From assembly GCF_000284295.1 (NCBI RefSeq), contig NC_017093.1:806001-870000 (forward strand): a stretch of 64,000 bases of DNA, written 5' to 3'. The notes under the pieces were generated by a model, which ran no database searches, was not told where the DNA came from, and worked only from the letters and a program-made list of their open reading frames with translations. Each line of letters begins with the position of its first letter. Position 1 is the stretch's first letter. Below are positions 9,514 to 18,745 of this stretch, one piece after another. Made by a program: the position numbers and the translations under genes. The DNA comes from Actinoplanes missouriensis 431 (GTDB taxonomy: Bacteria; Actinomycetota; Actinomycetes; Mycobacteriales; Micromonosporaceae).

Positions 9514-10161
9514 TCACGCCGATGCGGCCGCCCGGGCCCGGGCCATCTGCTGGCGCAGCACGTACCGGCGGATGATCTTCGCCTGCCGCTCGTCCTCCTC
9601 GAAGACGGCGACCAGCTCCACCATCAGCGGGCCGCGCGCCGGCACCCGCTGGCGGATCGCGTTGACCTTCGTGGCGACGGCCGGGAACTCCACGACGTCC
9701 TCACCGAGCTGCACCCGCAGCACCATCGGCGCGCCGGGACGGACGTCCACGTCGCTGAAGTGGGCGCGCACCGAGTTCTCGCTGATGTCGTGCACCCAGC
9801 CGATCGCCTCGACCTCGCCGGGGCGGACCAGCAGAACGTTCTCGCCGCCCCCGCCGCGCACGTAGTGCCGCAGCTGCTCGATCTCCGGCTCGCCGATCAG
9901 CCGGATCTCCACCCGGTTCTCATCGGTGCTGGTCACGGTGCCGCGGATGGCGTACCGGCCGCGGGGTGTGCCGCCGCCGCGCAGGGTCACGGCGGCGCCT
10001 GGGGGAGGCACGTCGTCGAGGGCGAGGGAGAGAGTCACGGACGTGTCGGCGGCCCGGACGACCCGGATGCCGGGGATGCGGTCCTCGCCGTTGTCCAATT
10101 CCAGGCGTGAGCCCTCAGCGAGGAAGGCCGAGCCCTCAAGGGGGAAGAGGTCACCAGTCAT
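9514..10161 (-). CDS. PilZ-like domain protein
   Basis: The open frame extends antisense through eno, but the likely start is the ATG at 10161, giving 215 residues. Residues about 95-200 read as a PilZ fold: RHYVR would be the RxxxR arginine motif and DISENS the D/NxSxxG motif, with Ser in place of the last Gly. The region before it (residues 1-90) looks like a YcgR-N type beta-barrel. PilZ proteins bind cyclic di-GMP, and a GGDEF-EAL protein is encoded at 52269. The motif is imperfect, so binding is not certain. It is divergent from eno. Confidence 0.7.
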   Translation of the reverse strand: MTGDLFPLEGSAFLAEGSRLELDNGEDRIPGIRVVRAADTSVTLSLALDDVPPPGAAVTLRGGGTPRGRYAIRGTVTSTDENRVEIRLIGEPEIEQLRHYVRGGGGENVLLVRPGEVEAIGWVHDISENSVRAHFSDVDVRPGAPMVLRVQLGEDVVEFPAVATKVNAIRQRVPARGPLMVELVAVFEEDERQAKIIRRYVLRQQMARARAAASA

Positions 10162-10317
10162 AGTGCCCAACGGTTCGGCAGCCGGGGTGCTGGTTTGAGG
10201 TAAACAGGGTGCGAAGTTGACCGGCCCCGCGAACGCCGCATCGCCCGACTCGATAGGCTCAGGGCCGTGGACGGCCCGCAGGGTCGCGGACCGAAACTGT
10301 ATTCGTCCAACTGTTAG

Positions 10318-11616
<1,299 letters not shown>

Positions 11617-11639
11617 CGACCCGGCGACAGATCATGGAG

Positions 11640-11686
11640 TTGTGGCGCCCGCCGCGGCCGACGTAGGTTCGTCACGGGCGCCACAA
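11640..11686 (+). terminator. Hairpin after eno
   Basis: Perfect 12-bp arms TTGTGGCGCCCG (11640-11651) and CGGGCGCCACAA (11675-11686). There is no T tract after it, so it may only attenuate read-through into divIC or stabilise the eno mRNA end. Confidence 0.5.
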
Positions 11687-11717
11687 ATCCTCAAGGGGCG
11701 AGCCGGGGGAGGCAGTA

Positions 11718-12299
11718 ATGACACAGCGTCGCCTGCCGAGCGGGCAGGGCCCGGCCCGCCGTCCCAGCGCCGCCCGGCGGTCTCCCACGTCCGGCGCCCG
11801 GGCCACCACAGGAACGAAGGCCAGGACGCGCAACACCGGACCGGTCCGGGCGCCGTCGTCACGGCGTACCCCCGGAAATGACGGCGGCGAAGCCGCCAAG
11901 CGCACCGACGCACCGCGCCCGCGCGCGCTGACCGGCCGGGCCACCATCCTGATCGCGGTGATCGTCGCTCTCGCGCTGGCCTACACCTATCCACTGCGCA
12001 CGTACCTCGATCAGGAGACGCAGATCGCGCAGATGGAGCAGAGCCAGGCCAAGCAGCGGGAGACGATCGCGGACACCGCCAAGGAGCTGGAGAAATGGCA
12101 GGACGACGAGTACCTGCGGATCCAGGCCCGGGAGAAATACTTCTACGTCCGTCCCGGTGAGACACCGCTGCTGGTCTATCCCGATCCGGAAGGCGCCGCT
12201 CGCGACGCCGACGAGAAAGCGCCGGCGGCCGCTCCGGACCGCTGGTACGACACGCTGTGGAGCAGCGTCCAAGCCGCGAATGCGGAGCCCGCGAACTGA
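11718..12299 (+). CDS. Septum formation initiator family protein (DivIC/FtsB-like)
   Basis: 193 residues. About 75 basic, Pro/Ser-rich cytoplasmic residues lead to one membrane helix (ATILIAVIVALALAYTYPLR), then a coiled coil (QIAQMEQSQAKQRETIADT) and the family motif EYLRIQAREKYFYVRPGE. DivIC/FtsB proteins bridge FtsL and FtsQ in the divisome and act outside the membrane. The ATG has a GGGGGAGG site. The stop shares one base with the start of the DUF501 gene. The position directly after eno is conserved in actinobacteria. Confidence 0.92.
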   Translation: MTQRRLPSGQGPARRPSAARRSPTSGARATTGTKARTRNTGPVRAPSSRRTPGNDGGEAAKRTDAPRPRALTGRATILIAVIVALALAYTYPLRTYLDQETQIAQMEQSQAKQRETIADTAKELEKWQDDEYLRIQAREKYFYVRPGETPLLVYPDPEGAARDADEKAPAAAPDRWYDTLWSSVQAANAEPAN

Positions 12300-12805
12300 T
12301 GTCTGAAGCACCAACCCCCGCTGATCTCGAGATCGTCGCGGCCCAGCTGGGCCGTCCTCCGCGTGGCACCCGCGCCGTCGCGCACCGCTGCCCGTGCGGC
12401 AACCCGGACGTGGTGGAGACCGCACCCCGCCTCGACGACGGCACGCCGTTCCCCACGCTCTTCTACCTGACCTGCCCGCACGCCACCGCCGCGTGCAGCC
12501 GCCTGGAGTCGGCCGGCGTGATGCGGGACATGCAGGAACGGCTCAGCACCGACCCGGAGCTGGCGAAGCGGTACCAGGCGGCGCACGAGGACTATCTGGA
12601 GCGGCGGACCGCCATCGAGGACGTGCCGGAGATCGCGCACGTCTCCGCCGGTGGGATGCCCGACCGCGTGAAGTGCCTGCACGTCCACCTCGGGCACGCG
12701 CTCGCCGCCGGACCGGGTGTGAACCCGTTCGGCGACGAGGTGCGGGACGCGATCGGGCCGTACTGGTCCGGCGGTTCCTGCGTCGCTTCTGCTCCGAGCT
12801 CATGA
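12299..12805 (+). CDS. DUF501 domain-containing protein
   Basis: 168 residues from the ATG that overlaps the divIC stop by one base. It matches the actinobacterial DUF501 family: AQLGRPPRGTRAVAHRCPCG, the block GTPFPTLFYLTCPHATAACS, and VKCLHVHLGHALAAGPGVNP. Conserved Cys and His residues (RCPCG, TCPH, KCLHVH) suggest metal binding, but no function has been assigned to the family. It sits between the division protein and argA and ends in a 4-nt overlap with argA. Confidence 0.9.
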   Translation: MSEAPTPADLEIVAAQLGRPPRGTRAVAHRCPCGNPDVVETAPRLDDGTPFPTLFYLTCPHATAACSRLESAGVMRDMQERLSTDPELAKRYQAAHEDYLERRTAIEDVPEIAHVSAGGMPDRVKCLHVHLGHALAAGPGVNPFGDEVRDAIGPYWSGGSCVASAPSS

Positions 12806-13296
12806 TCATCCGTCGCGCTCGCACCGGTGACGTCAAGGCCGTCCGGGCCCTGGTGGACGCCTACACCAGCGACCGGCGGCTGCTGAGCAAGGCGACGGTC
12901 ACGCTCTACGAGTCGGTGCAGGAGTTCTGGGTCGCCGCCGACGAGGACGACACGATCGTCGGCTGCGGCGCCCTGCACGTCATGTGGGAGGACCTCGCCG
13001 AGATCCGTACGGTCGCGGTCGACCCGTCCCGGCGCGGACAGAAGATCGGCCACAAGATCGTCACCGCGCTGCTCGACCAGGCGCGCGAACTCGGCGTCCG
13101 CCGCGTCTTCTGTCTCACCTTCGAGACCCGCTTCTTCGGCTCCTTCGGGTTCACCGAGATCGACGGGGCGCCGGTGCCGCACTCGGTCTACGAGCAGCTG
13201 CTGCGTTCCTACGACGAGGGTGTCGCGGAGTTCCTCGATCTCGAGCGGGTCAAGCCCAACACGTTGGGAAACAAAAGGATGTTGTTGCACCTATGA
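12802..13296 (+). CDS. argA: N-acetylglutamate synthase, short GNAT type
   Basis: 164 residues, a single GNAT domain. Blocks such as VTLYESVQEFWVA, VGCGALHVMWEDLAEIRTVA, FCLTFETRFFGSFGFTEIDG and AEFLDLERVKPNTLGN correspond closely to the mycobacterial enzyme Rv2747, which makes N-acetylglutamate, the first step of arginine synthesis. The acetyl-CoA loop is RRGQKIGHKI. The ATG overlaps the DUF501 stop, and its own stop overlaps ppx, both as ATGA, so it is translated as part of this operon. Its placement between DUF501 and ppx is unusual compared with Mycobacterium. Confidence 0.9.
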   Translation: MIIRRARTGDVKAVRALVDAYTSDRRLLSKATVTLYESVQEFWVAADEDDTIVGCGALHVMWEDLAEIRTVAVDPSRRGQKIGHKIVTALLDQARELGVRRVFCLTFETRFFGSFGFTEIDGAPVPHSVYEQLLRSYDEGVAEFLDLERVKPNTLGNKRMLLHL

Positions 13297-14204
13297 GAGT
13301 TGCTGCGATCGACTGCGGGACGAACGCGATTCGCCTGCTCATCGCCGACGTGTCCGACGGCAAGCTGGTCGACGTCGCTCGCCGGATGGAGATCGTCCGG
13401 CTGGGGGAGGGCGTCGACCGTACCGGCCTGCTCGCCCCCGCCGCGATCGAGCGCACCCGCACGGCGCTGCTCGGCTACGCCGCCGAGATCGCCGAACTGG
13501 GCGTCACCCGGGTCCGCATGTGCGCCACCTCGGCCACCCGCGACGCGGGGAACGCGCAGGACTTCCGCGACATGGTCCGCGGCGTCCTCGGCATCGACCC
13601 GGAAGTGATCACCGGCGAGGAGGAGGCGACGCTCTCCTTCCTCGGAGCGGTGCAGGGCCTCGACGTGCCCGGCCCCTACCTCGTCTTCGACCTGGGCGGC
13701 GGCTCCACCGAGTTCGTGACCGGCACGACCGGCGTCGAGCACGCCATCTCGATGGACATCGGCTGTGTCCGGATGACCGAACGCCACCTGCACAGCGACC
13801 CGCCCACGCCCGCCGAGATCGCCGCCGCCTCCGACGACATCACGAAGGCGGTGGACACGGCGCTCGCCGCTGTCGGCTCCTCGCAAGCCAGGACTCTGGT
13901 CGGTCTGGCCGGGACGGTCACGACCGTCGCGGCCATCGCTCTCGATCTTCCCGGGTACGACTCCGCGCGCATCCACCACAGCCGGATCGACACTGCCGAC
14001 GTGGCGAGGGTGACGGCTGACCTGCTGAGGATGACTGTCGCGGAGCGGCGCGCCCTGCCGGTGATGCACCCGGGCCGGGCCGATGTGATCGGCGCGGGGG
14101 CGCTGATCGAGCAGATCATCGTGGAGCGCTCGGGGCACGAGTCGGTGATCGCCTCAGAGCACGACATCCTCGACGGCATAGCCTTCGGCCTCGCCAACCC
14201 CTGA
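13293..14204 (+). CDS. ppx: Ppx/GppA family exopolyphosphatase
   Basis: 303 residues, the short actinobacterial form (as in mycobacterial Rv1026). The N-terminal ASKHA phosphate-binding loop is AIDCGTNAIRLLIAD; the second is FDLGGGSTEFVTG near residue 130, with the catalytic-Glu region EEEATLSFLGA just before it and GLAGTVTTVA later. It removes phosphate from polyphosphate ends or pppGpp. The start overlaps the argA stop by 4 nt. With the PPK2/CHAD pair at 34183-36632 it is one of the polyphosphate genes in the window. Confidence 0.93.
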   Translation: MRVAAIDCGTNAIRLLIADVSDGKLVDVARRMEIVRLGEGVDRTGLLAPAAIERTRTALLGYAAEIAELGVTRVRMCATSATRDAGNAQDFRDMVRGVLGIDPEVITGEEEATLSFLGAVQGLDVPGPYLVFDLGGGSTEFVTGTTGVEHAISMDIGCVRMTERHLHSDPPTPAEIAAASDDITKAVDTALAAVGSSQARTLVGLAGTVTTVAAIALDLPGYDSARIHHSRIDTADVARVTADLLRMTVAERRALPVMHPGRADVIGAGALIEQIIVERSGHESVIASEHDILDGIAFGLANP

Positions 14205-14293
14205 CAGGCCTCGTTCCCCTGACAGGCCCCGTTTTCTGACAGGCCTCGCCACTCCACCACACCTCGTTCCGCGGCGCCTGCGGTAGTTCGCTG

Positions 14294-14331
14294 TTGACGG
14301 TACTTCGTATTGCGCAGTAGTGTGCTCCGCG
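14294..14331 (+). promoter_or_regulatory. Leaderless promoter with PadR-like operator
   Basis: TTGACG (14294-14299) and TAGTGT (14318-14323) are spaced 18 bp, and the GTG start lies 7 bp beyond, where transcription would begin. The spacer holds an inverted repeat, TACT...AGTA (14301-14319), a likely site for autorepression by the PadR protein. Just upstream (about 14200-14250) a motif CTGACAGGCC is repeated three times. Confidence 0.5.
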
Positions 14332-14663
14332 TGGATCCGACCCAGCTGCTCAAAGGCGTGCTAGACCTAGCCGTCCTGGCTGTCCTGAAAGACGAGGACG
14401 GCTACGGCTACGACATCCTGCGACGCCTCCGTGCCGCCGGCCTCGAGGATGTCGGCGACGCCTCGGTCTACGGCACGCTGCGCCGCCTCTTCAGCAGCGG
14501 CCTGCTGAACAGCTACGTGGTGCCCAGCGACGAGGGCCCGCACCGGAAGTACTACGCCCTCAACGCGGCCGGCCGTGCGGAGTTGCAGCGGTCCGGCAAG
14601 ATCTGGCAGGGCTTCGCATCGATCATGGATGATCTTCTTCGCGAGCAACGGGGGACGGCGTGA
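14331..14663 (+). CDS. PadR family transcriptional regulator
   Basis: 110 residues from a leaderless GTG. The winged helix is typical: LLKGVLDLAVLAVLKDEDGY, YDILRRLRAAG, SVYGTLRRLFSSGLL and the wing RKYYALNAAGRAEL. PadR proteins are repressors. The stop overlaps the next gene as GTGA. Pairing of a small PadR protein with a HAAS-domain membrane protein is a recurrent module, in which the regulator normally controls its own operon. Confidence 0.93.
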   Translation: MDPTQLLKGVLDLAVLAVLKDEDGYGYDILRRLRAAGLEDVGDASVYGTLRRLFSSGLLNSYVVPSDEGPHRKYYALNAAGRAELQRSGKIWQGFASIMDDLLREQRGTA

Positions 14664-15634
14664 ACGTGACGGCGCAGGACGAGATCGGCGGCTACGTGGA
14701 GGAGGTCCGGCAGGCGCTCGGGGGTCTGCCGGCCGCGACCCGCGAGGAGTTGCTCGAGGACCTGCCGGAGCATCTCGCCGAGGTGCTCGCGGAGGGCGGC
14801 GGCACCCTTGTCGAGCGGCTCGGCTCGCCGTCCGCCTACGCCGCCGAGCTGATCGCGAGCGCGGGCATCGCCACCGGCGTCCCGGGTTCGCCGAGCTCGC
14901 CGGGCGGCCGGTTCCGCGACCTGCGTGACCGCGCCGGCGAGGCGACGCGGCGGGCCGACGTCCGGGTCGGGCCCCTTCTGGGGTACGCCAAAGCCAGCGA
15001 CTTCCTGATCCTGCTCCGTCCCGGCTGGTGGGTGCTGCGGGGTTACCTGGCGGCAATGGCGTTCGCCTACGTCTTCGACGACAACAGCGCGCCGCTCGGG
15101 TTGCTGCCCCGGATCGGCGGCAGCGGGAGCGAGCTCGTCGCCCTGCTCTTCCTCGGCGCCGCGGTGGTCGGCTCGATCTGGCTGGGCCGTCGTGGCGAAC
15201 CGGCCGGGCGGATGCCCCGGCTGCTGTTCCGGGCCGGGACCGTGGCGCTGGCGATCTACGCGGTGGTGGGCTTCTTCGAGGCGGACGGCTACTCCCGCCA
15301 GTCCGGTTCCATGGACGTCAATTACGTCAGCCAGTACGACGGCGTCCAGGACGTCTTCGTCTACGACGGTCAGGGCCGGCTGGTGCAGAACGCGCAGCTC
15401 TACGACCAGTGGGGTAACCCGATCCAGTTCGGGGAGCCGGGCTGCATCGACTCGGCGACCGGCAACTGGAGCGCGAGCCGTTCCCTGGGCTACCCCTACT
15501 GCCCGGAGCAGGCCCCGTTCCGCAACGGCGGCGCCACGCCGTCACCGAGTTTTCTGACGCAACCGTCGCCCACGGAACCCGCTGCGTCACCCTCCGCACC
15601 GGGTGTCGTCAACGCCTCACCCAGCCGTGAATAA
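14660..15634 (+). CDS. HAAS-domain membrane protein, partner of PadR
   Basis: 324 residues from a GTG overlapping the PadR stop. Residues 5-70 are a HAAS-like helical domain (YVEEVRQALGGLPAATREEL, LVERLGSPSAYAAELIA). Then come about four membrane helices, such as GYLAAMAFAYVF, LVALLFLGAAVVGSIWLG and AGTVALAIYAVVGFF. A C-terminal tail of about 110 residues has aromatic and Gly residues (MDVNYVSQYDGVQDVFVYDG) and ends in a Pro/Ser/Thr stretch, probably outside the cell. The function of such modules in envelope stress is a guess. Confidence 0.8.
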   Translation: MNVTAQDEIGGYVEEVRQALGGLPAATREELLEDLPEHLAEVLAEGGGTLVERLGSPSAYAAELIASAGIATGVPGSPSSPGGRFRDLRDRAGEATRRADVRVGPLLGYAKASDFLILLRPGWWVLRGYLAAMAFAYVFDDNSAPLGLLPRIGGSGSELVALLFLGAAVVGSIWLGRRGEPAGRMPRLLFRAGTVALAIYAVVGFFEADGYSRQSGSMDVNYVSQYDGVQDVFVYDGQGRLVQNAQLYDQWGNPIQFGEPGCIDSATGNWSASRSLGYPYCPEQAPFRNGGATPSPSFLTQPSPTEPAASPSAPGVVNASPSRE

Positions 15635-15728
15635 GAGCTGGTAACGGGGTCGCGCTGGGGCAAAGGCGGTCGCTATTCTCAGCCGCCGGCGACCGATTTT
15701 CCGGTCGTGCCCCTCGAGAGGAAGACCC

Positions 15729-16523
15729 ATGACAGACCCGGTTGTGCCGACTCCGCCCGGCGGCGCCTACCCGCCCCCGTCCGGTGGCGGCTACCCGCCC
15801 GCGGGTCACCCGCAGCAGCAGCCGGGTTACGGCCAGCAGCAGGGCGGTTACCCCCAGCAGGGCGGTTACCCCCAGCAGCAGGGCTACCCGCAGCAGGGCG
15901 GTCAGCCCCAGACCGGTTACCCGCAGCAGGGTGGCTACCCCGAGCAGGGTGGCTACCCCGAGCAGGGCGGTTACGGTCAGCAGGCCGCCCCGGCCTACGG
16001 CCAGCCCGCGGCCCCCGGCTTCCCGCAGCAGGGCGGCTACCCCGAGCAGGGTGGTTACCCCCAGCAGGGTGGTTACCCCGCGCAGGGCGGCTTCGGCGAG
16101 CCCGGCAAGGGTGACGCCCCCGCATTTCCCCCGGCGCCCGTGCCCGAGCCCGAGAAGAAGAAAAAGGGCAAGAAGGCCCTCGGCATCCTCGGCGCCATCG
16201 CCATCTTCGTGATCATCGCGGTGATCAAGGGTGGCCTCGGCGCGCTGCTGGCGAAGGACCCGACCGCCGAGGCCAAGGTCGGCGACTGCATCTCGGTCGG
16301 CGACGACCTCGGTGAGCAGGCCACCGATGTGAAGGCCAAGATTGTCGAGTGCTCCGCGTCGGACGCCAAGTTCACCGTGCTCGGCCGGGTGGACAAGGTC
16401 ACCGACGTGAACAGCACGGCGTGCGACAAGACCTTCAACGAGAAGCTCGCCGAGGGCGGCGAAGGCGCCGTGATCGCCAGCGACGAGGGCGACGGCTACC
16501 TGCTCTGCCTCAAGGCGAACTGA
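15729..16523 (+). CDS. LppU-like protein with Gln/Gly/Tyr/Pro repeat region
   Basis: 264 residues. Residues 1-130 are a low-complexity array of PQQGGYP-type heptads, likely cytoplasmic and disordered. A Lys patch ([11 protein letters not shown]) precedes one membrane helix ([20 protein letters not shown]). The C-terminal 90 residues, [20 protein letters not shown] and the later [17 protein letters not shown] with paired cysteines, resemble the extracytoplasmic LppU/SCO3897 domain. The ATG has an AGAGGAAG site, and a TATTCT element lies about 55 bp upstream. The function is unknown. Confidence 0.75.
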   Translation: MTDPVVPTPPGGAYPPPSGGGYPPAGHPQQQPGYGQQQGGYPQQGGYPQQQGYPQQGGQPQTGYPQQGGYPEQGGYPEQGGYGQQAAPAYGQPAAPGFPQQGGYPEQGGYPQQGGYPAQGGFGEPGKGDAPAFPPAPVPEPEKKKKGKKALGILGAIAIFVIIAVIKGGLGALLAKDPTAEAKVGDCISVGDDLGEQATDVKAKIVECSASDAKFTVLGRVDKVTDVNSTACDKTFNEKLAEGGEGAVIASDEGDGYLLCLKAN

Positions 16524-16578
16524 CCGACGGCGAACCGACCGACGGCGAACCGACCGACGGCGACTGACCAACGGCGAG
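16521..16578. repeat. 15-bp tandem repeat at the LppU-like gene end
   Basis: Three full units (16521, 16536, 16551) of CGACCGACGGCGAAC and a degenerate fourth. The first unit contains the stop codon TGA, so the array is the start of the 3' untranslated region. A hairpin (TCAGCAC 16613-16619 with GTGCTGA 16628-16634) follows before the next gene. Confidence 0.85.
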
Positions 16579-16638
16579 TTCGCGGGGAAGTGCCGCCCCG
16601 GCTGCACGACGATCAGCACCGGATGTTGTGCTGACGGG

Positions 16639-17391
16639 ATGCTTCCGTCCGGCGCTTCCCCGCGTACCCCTGAAGCAGTTGAAGCGAAAGCGGCCTCGGC
16701 CGCGTCACTCAGCGTGCTCGACGCAGAGATCGCGGACTGCTTCGCCTGTCCGAGACTGGTCAGCTGGCGGACCGAGGTCGCGGTGACCAAGCGGGCCGCC
16801 TTCCGGGACCAGACGTATTGGGGCCGGCCGATCCCCGGCTTCGGCGCCGCGGACGCCGAGATCGCGATCCTGGGTCTCGCGCCGGCCGCGCACGGCGGCA
16901 ACCGCACCGGGCGGATCTTCACCGGTGACCGGTCGGGCGACGTGCTCTTCGCCGCGCTGCATCGCGCGGGCCTGGCGAACCAGCCGACGAGCGTCTCCAT
17001 CGACGACGGCCTCCAGCTGCGGAACACCCGGATCTTCGCGGCGGTCCGCTGCGCGCCACCGGACAACAAGCCGCTGCCCCAGGAGCGCGACACGTGCGCA
17101 CCCTGGCTGCGTCGCGAGCTGGAACTGATCAGACCCACCCTGCGGGTGGTGGTCGCTCTGGGTGCCTTCGCCTGGGCTGCGTGGTGGCCGGCCCTGATTG
17201 ACGTGTACGGCCTGCGCCCGCCCGTCCCCCGCCCGAAGTTCGGGCACGGCGCCGAGGTGATCCTCCCCGGCGCGCCGGATCTGCTCGGCTGTTTCCATGT
17301 CAGCCAGCAGAACACGTTCACCGGCCGGTTGACCCCCGCCATGCTGGACGAGGTGTTCGCCCGTGCGAAGGCTCGTGCGGGCCTGGCATGA
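16639..17391 (+). CDS. Family 5 uracil-DNA glycosylase (UdgB type)
   Basis: 250 residues. The family 5 motifs are visible: GLAPAAHGGNRTGRIFTGD (motif 1, lacking the catalytic Asp of other UDGs, as expected for this family) and HVSQQNTFTGRLT (motif 3). Cysteines in DCFACPRLV, AAVRCAPPDNK and DTCAPWL match the iron-sulfur cluster ligands of this group. It removes uracil and some other deaminated bases from DNA. The ATG at 16639 is the first possible start; an in-frame later start is not excluded. The next gene begins 65 bp downstream. Confidence 0.9.
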   Translation: MLPSGASPRTPEAVEAKAASAASLSVLDAEIADCFACPRLVSWRTEVAVTKRAAFRDQTYWGRPIPGFGAADAEIAILGLAPAAHGGNRTGRIFTGDRSGDVLFAALHRAGLANQPTSVSIDDGLQLRNTRIFAAVRCAPPDNKPLPQERDTCAPWLRRELELIRPTLRVVVALGAFAWAAWWPALIDVYGLRPPVPRPKFGHGAEVILPGAPDLLGCFHVSQQNTFTGRLTPAMLDEVFARAKARAGLA

Positions 17392-17455
17392 TTCGTGCTC
17401 TGACGGAATCGCCCGTACCGCCCACTCCTCTCGAGCCACGGATCTGAGCCCCCGC

Positions 17456-18157
17456 ATGGACCTCGCCGCACTGCGCCGATGGTGGCCGCTGGCCGCCGTC
17501 GTCTCATTGCTTTTCGTGATCTCGCTGGCCGCGACCCGTTCCGCGCCTCAGCTGGATCACGTCACGCCCGACGCGACGCCGACCACGACCGCCCCGCCGC
17601 TGCTGCCACCCCGGACCGAGCCGGCCGCCGAGCCGAGCGCCACCGCGGAGGCCGTCCCGGAGGCGGCCCGCAGCCTGCCCGGCTGGGCCGGTGACGCGGC
17701 GCTCGCGGTGCTCGGCTTCGTGGTGGTGTGCATGGTGGTGCTGCTCTCCTGGGCGCTGGTGCACGACTATCTGAAACGGCGTGGCCGGCGCAGCGGGCGG
17801 CTCGGTCCCCGCCGTCAGCCGCGGACCGCCGAGGATCTGGTGGCGGCACTGGACGCGGGTCTGGAGGAGCTCTCCGACACCGACCGCGACCCGCGCCGCG
17901 CGGTGATCGCCTGCTGGGTGCGGCTGGAGGACGCGGCGGCCGCGGCCGGCACGCCCCGCCATCCCGGCGACAGCCCCACCGACCTGGTCGGACGGCTGCT
18001 CGCCGAGCAGCGGGTGGACGCGCAGGTGCTGGCGGCGCTGCTGGAGGTGTACCGCGAGGCGCGCTATGCCACGCACACCGTGGACGATCAGATGCGCCAA
18101 CAGGCACGGTCCGCACTGGAGCGTCTGCGGGCTGATCTCGGGGGTGTGTCGGTGTGA
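17456..18157 (+). CDS. DUF4129 domain-containing membrane protein
   Basis: 233 residues from the ATG at 17456. Two membrane helices (WWPLAAVVSLLFVISLAATR and LAVLGFVVVCMVVLLSWALV) flank a Pro/Thr-rich extracytoplasmic stretch. The C-terminal DUF4129 domain carries AVIACWVRLEDAAAAAG, SPTDLVGRLL and the helix LLEVYREARYATHTV. This domain regularly occurs with MoxR ATPases and DUF58 proteins, as here. The stop overlaps the next start by 4 nt, so this is the first gene of the five-gene operon ending at 21588. Confidence 0.88.
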   Translation: MDLAALRRWWPLAAVVSLLFVISLAATRSAPQLDHVTPDATPTTTAPPLLPPRTEPAAEPSATAEAVPEAARSLPGWAGDAALAVLGFVVVCMVVLLSWALVHDYLKRRGRRSGRLGPRRQPRTAEDLVAALDAGLEELSDTDRDPRRAVIACWVRLEDAAAAAGTPRHPGDSPTDLVGRLLAEQRVDAQVLAALLEVYREARYATHTVDDQMRQQARSALERLRADLGGVSV

Positions 18158-18732
18158 GTGATGGCAGCCTTGATGATCTCTTCGGTGGTGGCTATGACGA
18201 GCCTGCCGGGGAGGCCGCTCCGGCGCCCGCGAAGCGCCGCTCACGCATCCCCCGGCTGATCGGCGAGGCGGCGGCCATCGTCCTGGCCACCATGGTGATC
18301 GTGGCTGGTCTGCGGGCCGGCGGGGTCAGCGTCCCGCTGCTGCTGCTCGTGGCCGCCCTGCTCGGCCTGCGCCTGGTGGTGCACGCCGCGTCGGTTGTCG
18401 CGCCACCACCCGCGCCGAAGCTCCGCTCCAAGATCGGCAAGAATGTTCCGGCCACCGCCGACTCCTTGCTTTTCGCTGTCAAACGCTGGGAGCGAAACCT
18501 GGAGCAGGCCCACTCCGACCCGGATCTGTATGCGCGTAACGTTCTGCCGGTGCTCGCCGAGCTCACCGACGAACGGCTGCGGCTCCGGCACGGCATAACC
18601 CGGGCGAGCGATCCGCGCCGCGCCCGGGAGCTGCTCGGTGAGCCGTTGTGGACGGCGCTGGACTCCCCTGGGCGGCACGGGCTCAAGTCCCGTGACGTCG
18701 GAACTCTGCTAGATGCGTTGGAACGACTGTGA
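18154..18732 (+). CDS. Membrane protein of the MoxR-DUF58 operon
   Basis: 192 residues from a GTG overlapping the upstream stop. About 30 residues of acidic then basic N-terminus lead to two membrane helices (LIGEAAAIVLATMVIVAGLR and VSVPLLLLVAALLGLRLVVH), followed by a cytoplasmic helical region (FAVKRWERNLEQAHSDPDLY, LPVLAELTDERLRLRHG). I recognise no named domain. Genes like this lie between DUF4129 and moxR in related genomes and probably help assemble the same envelope complex. Confidence 0.8.
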   Translation: MSDGSLDDLFGGGYDEPAGEAAPAPAKRRSRIPRLIGEAAAIVLATMVIVAGLRAGGVSVPLLLLVAALLGLRLVVHAASVVAPPPAPKLRSKIGKNVPATADSLLFAVKRWERNLEQAHSDPDLYARNVLPVLAELTDERLRLRHGITRASDPRRARELLGEPLWTALDSPGRHGLKSRDVGTLLDALERL

Positions 18733-18745
18733 GAAAGGTGGGCCG

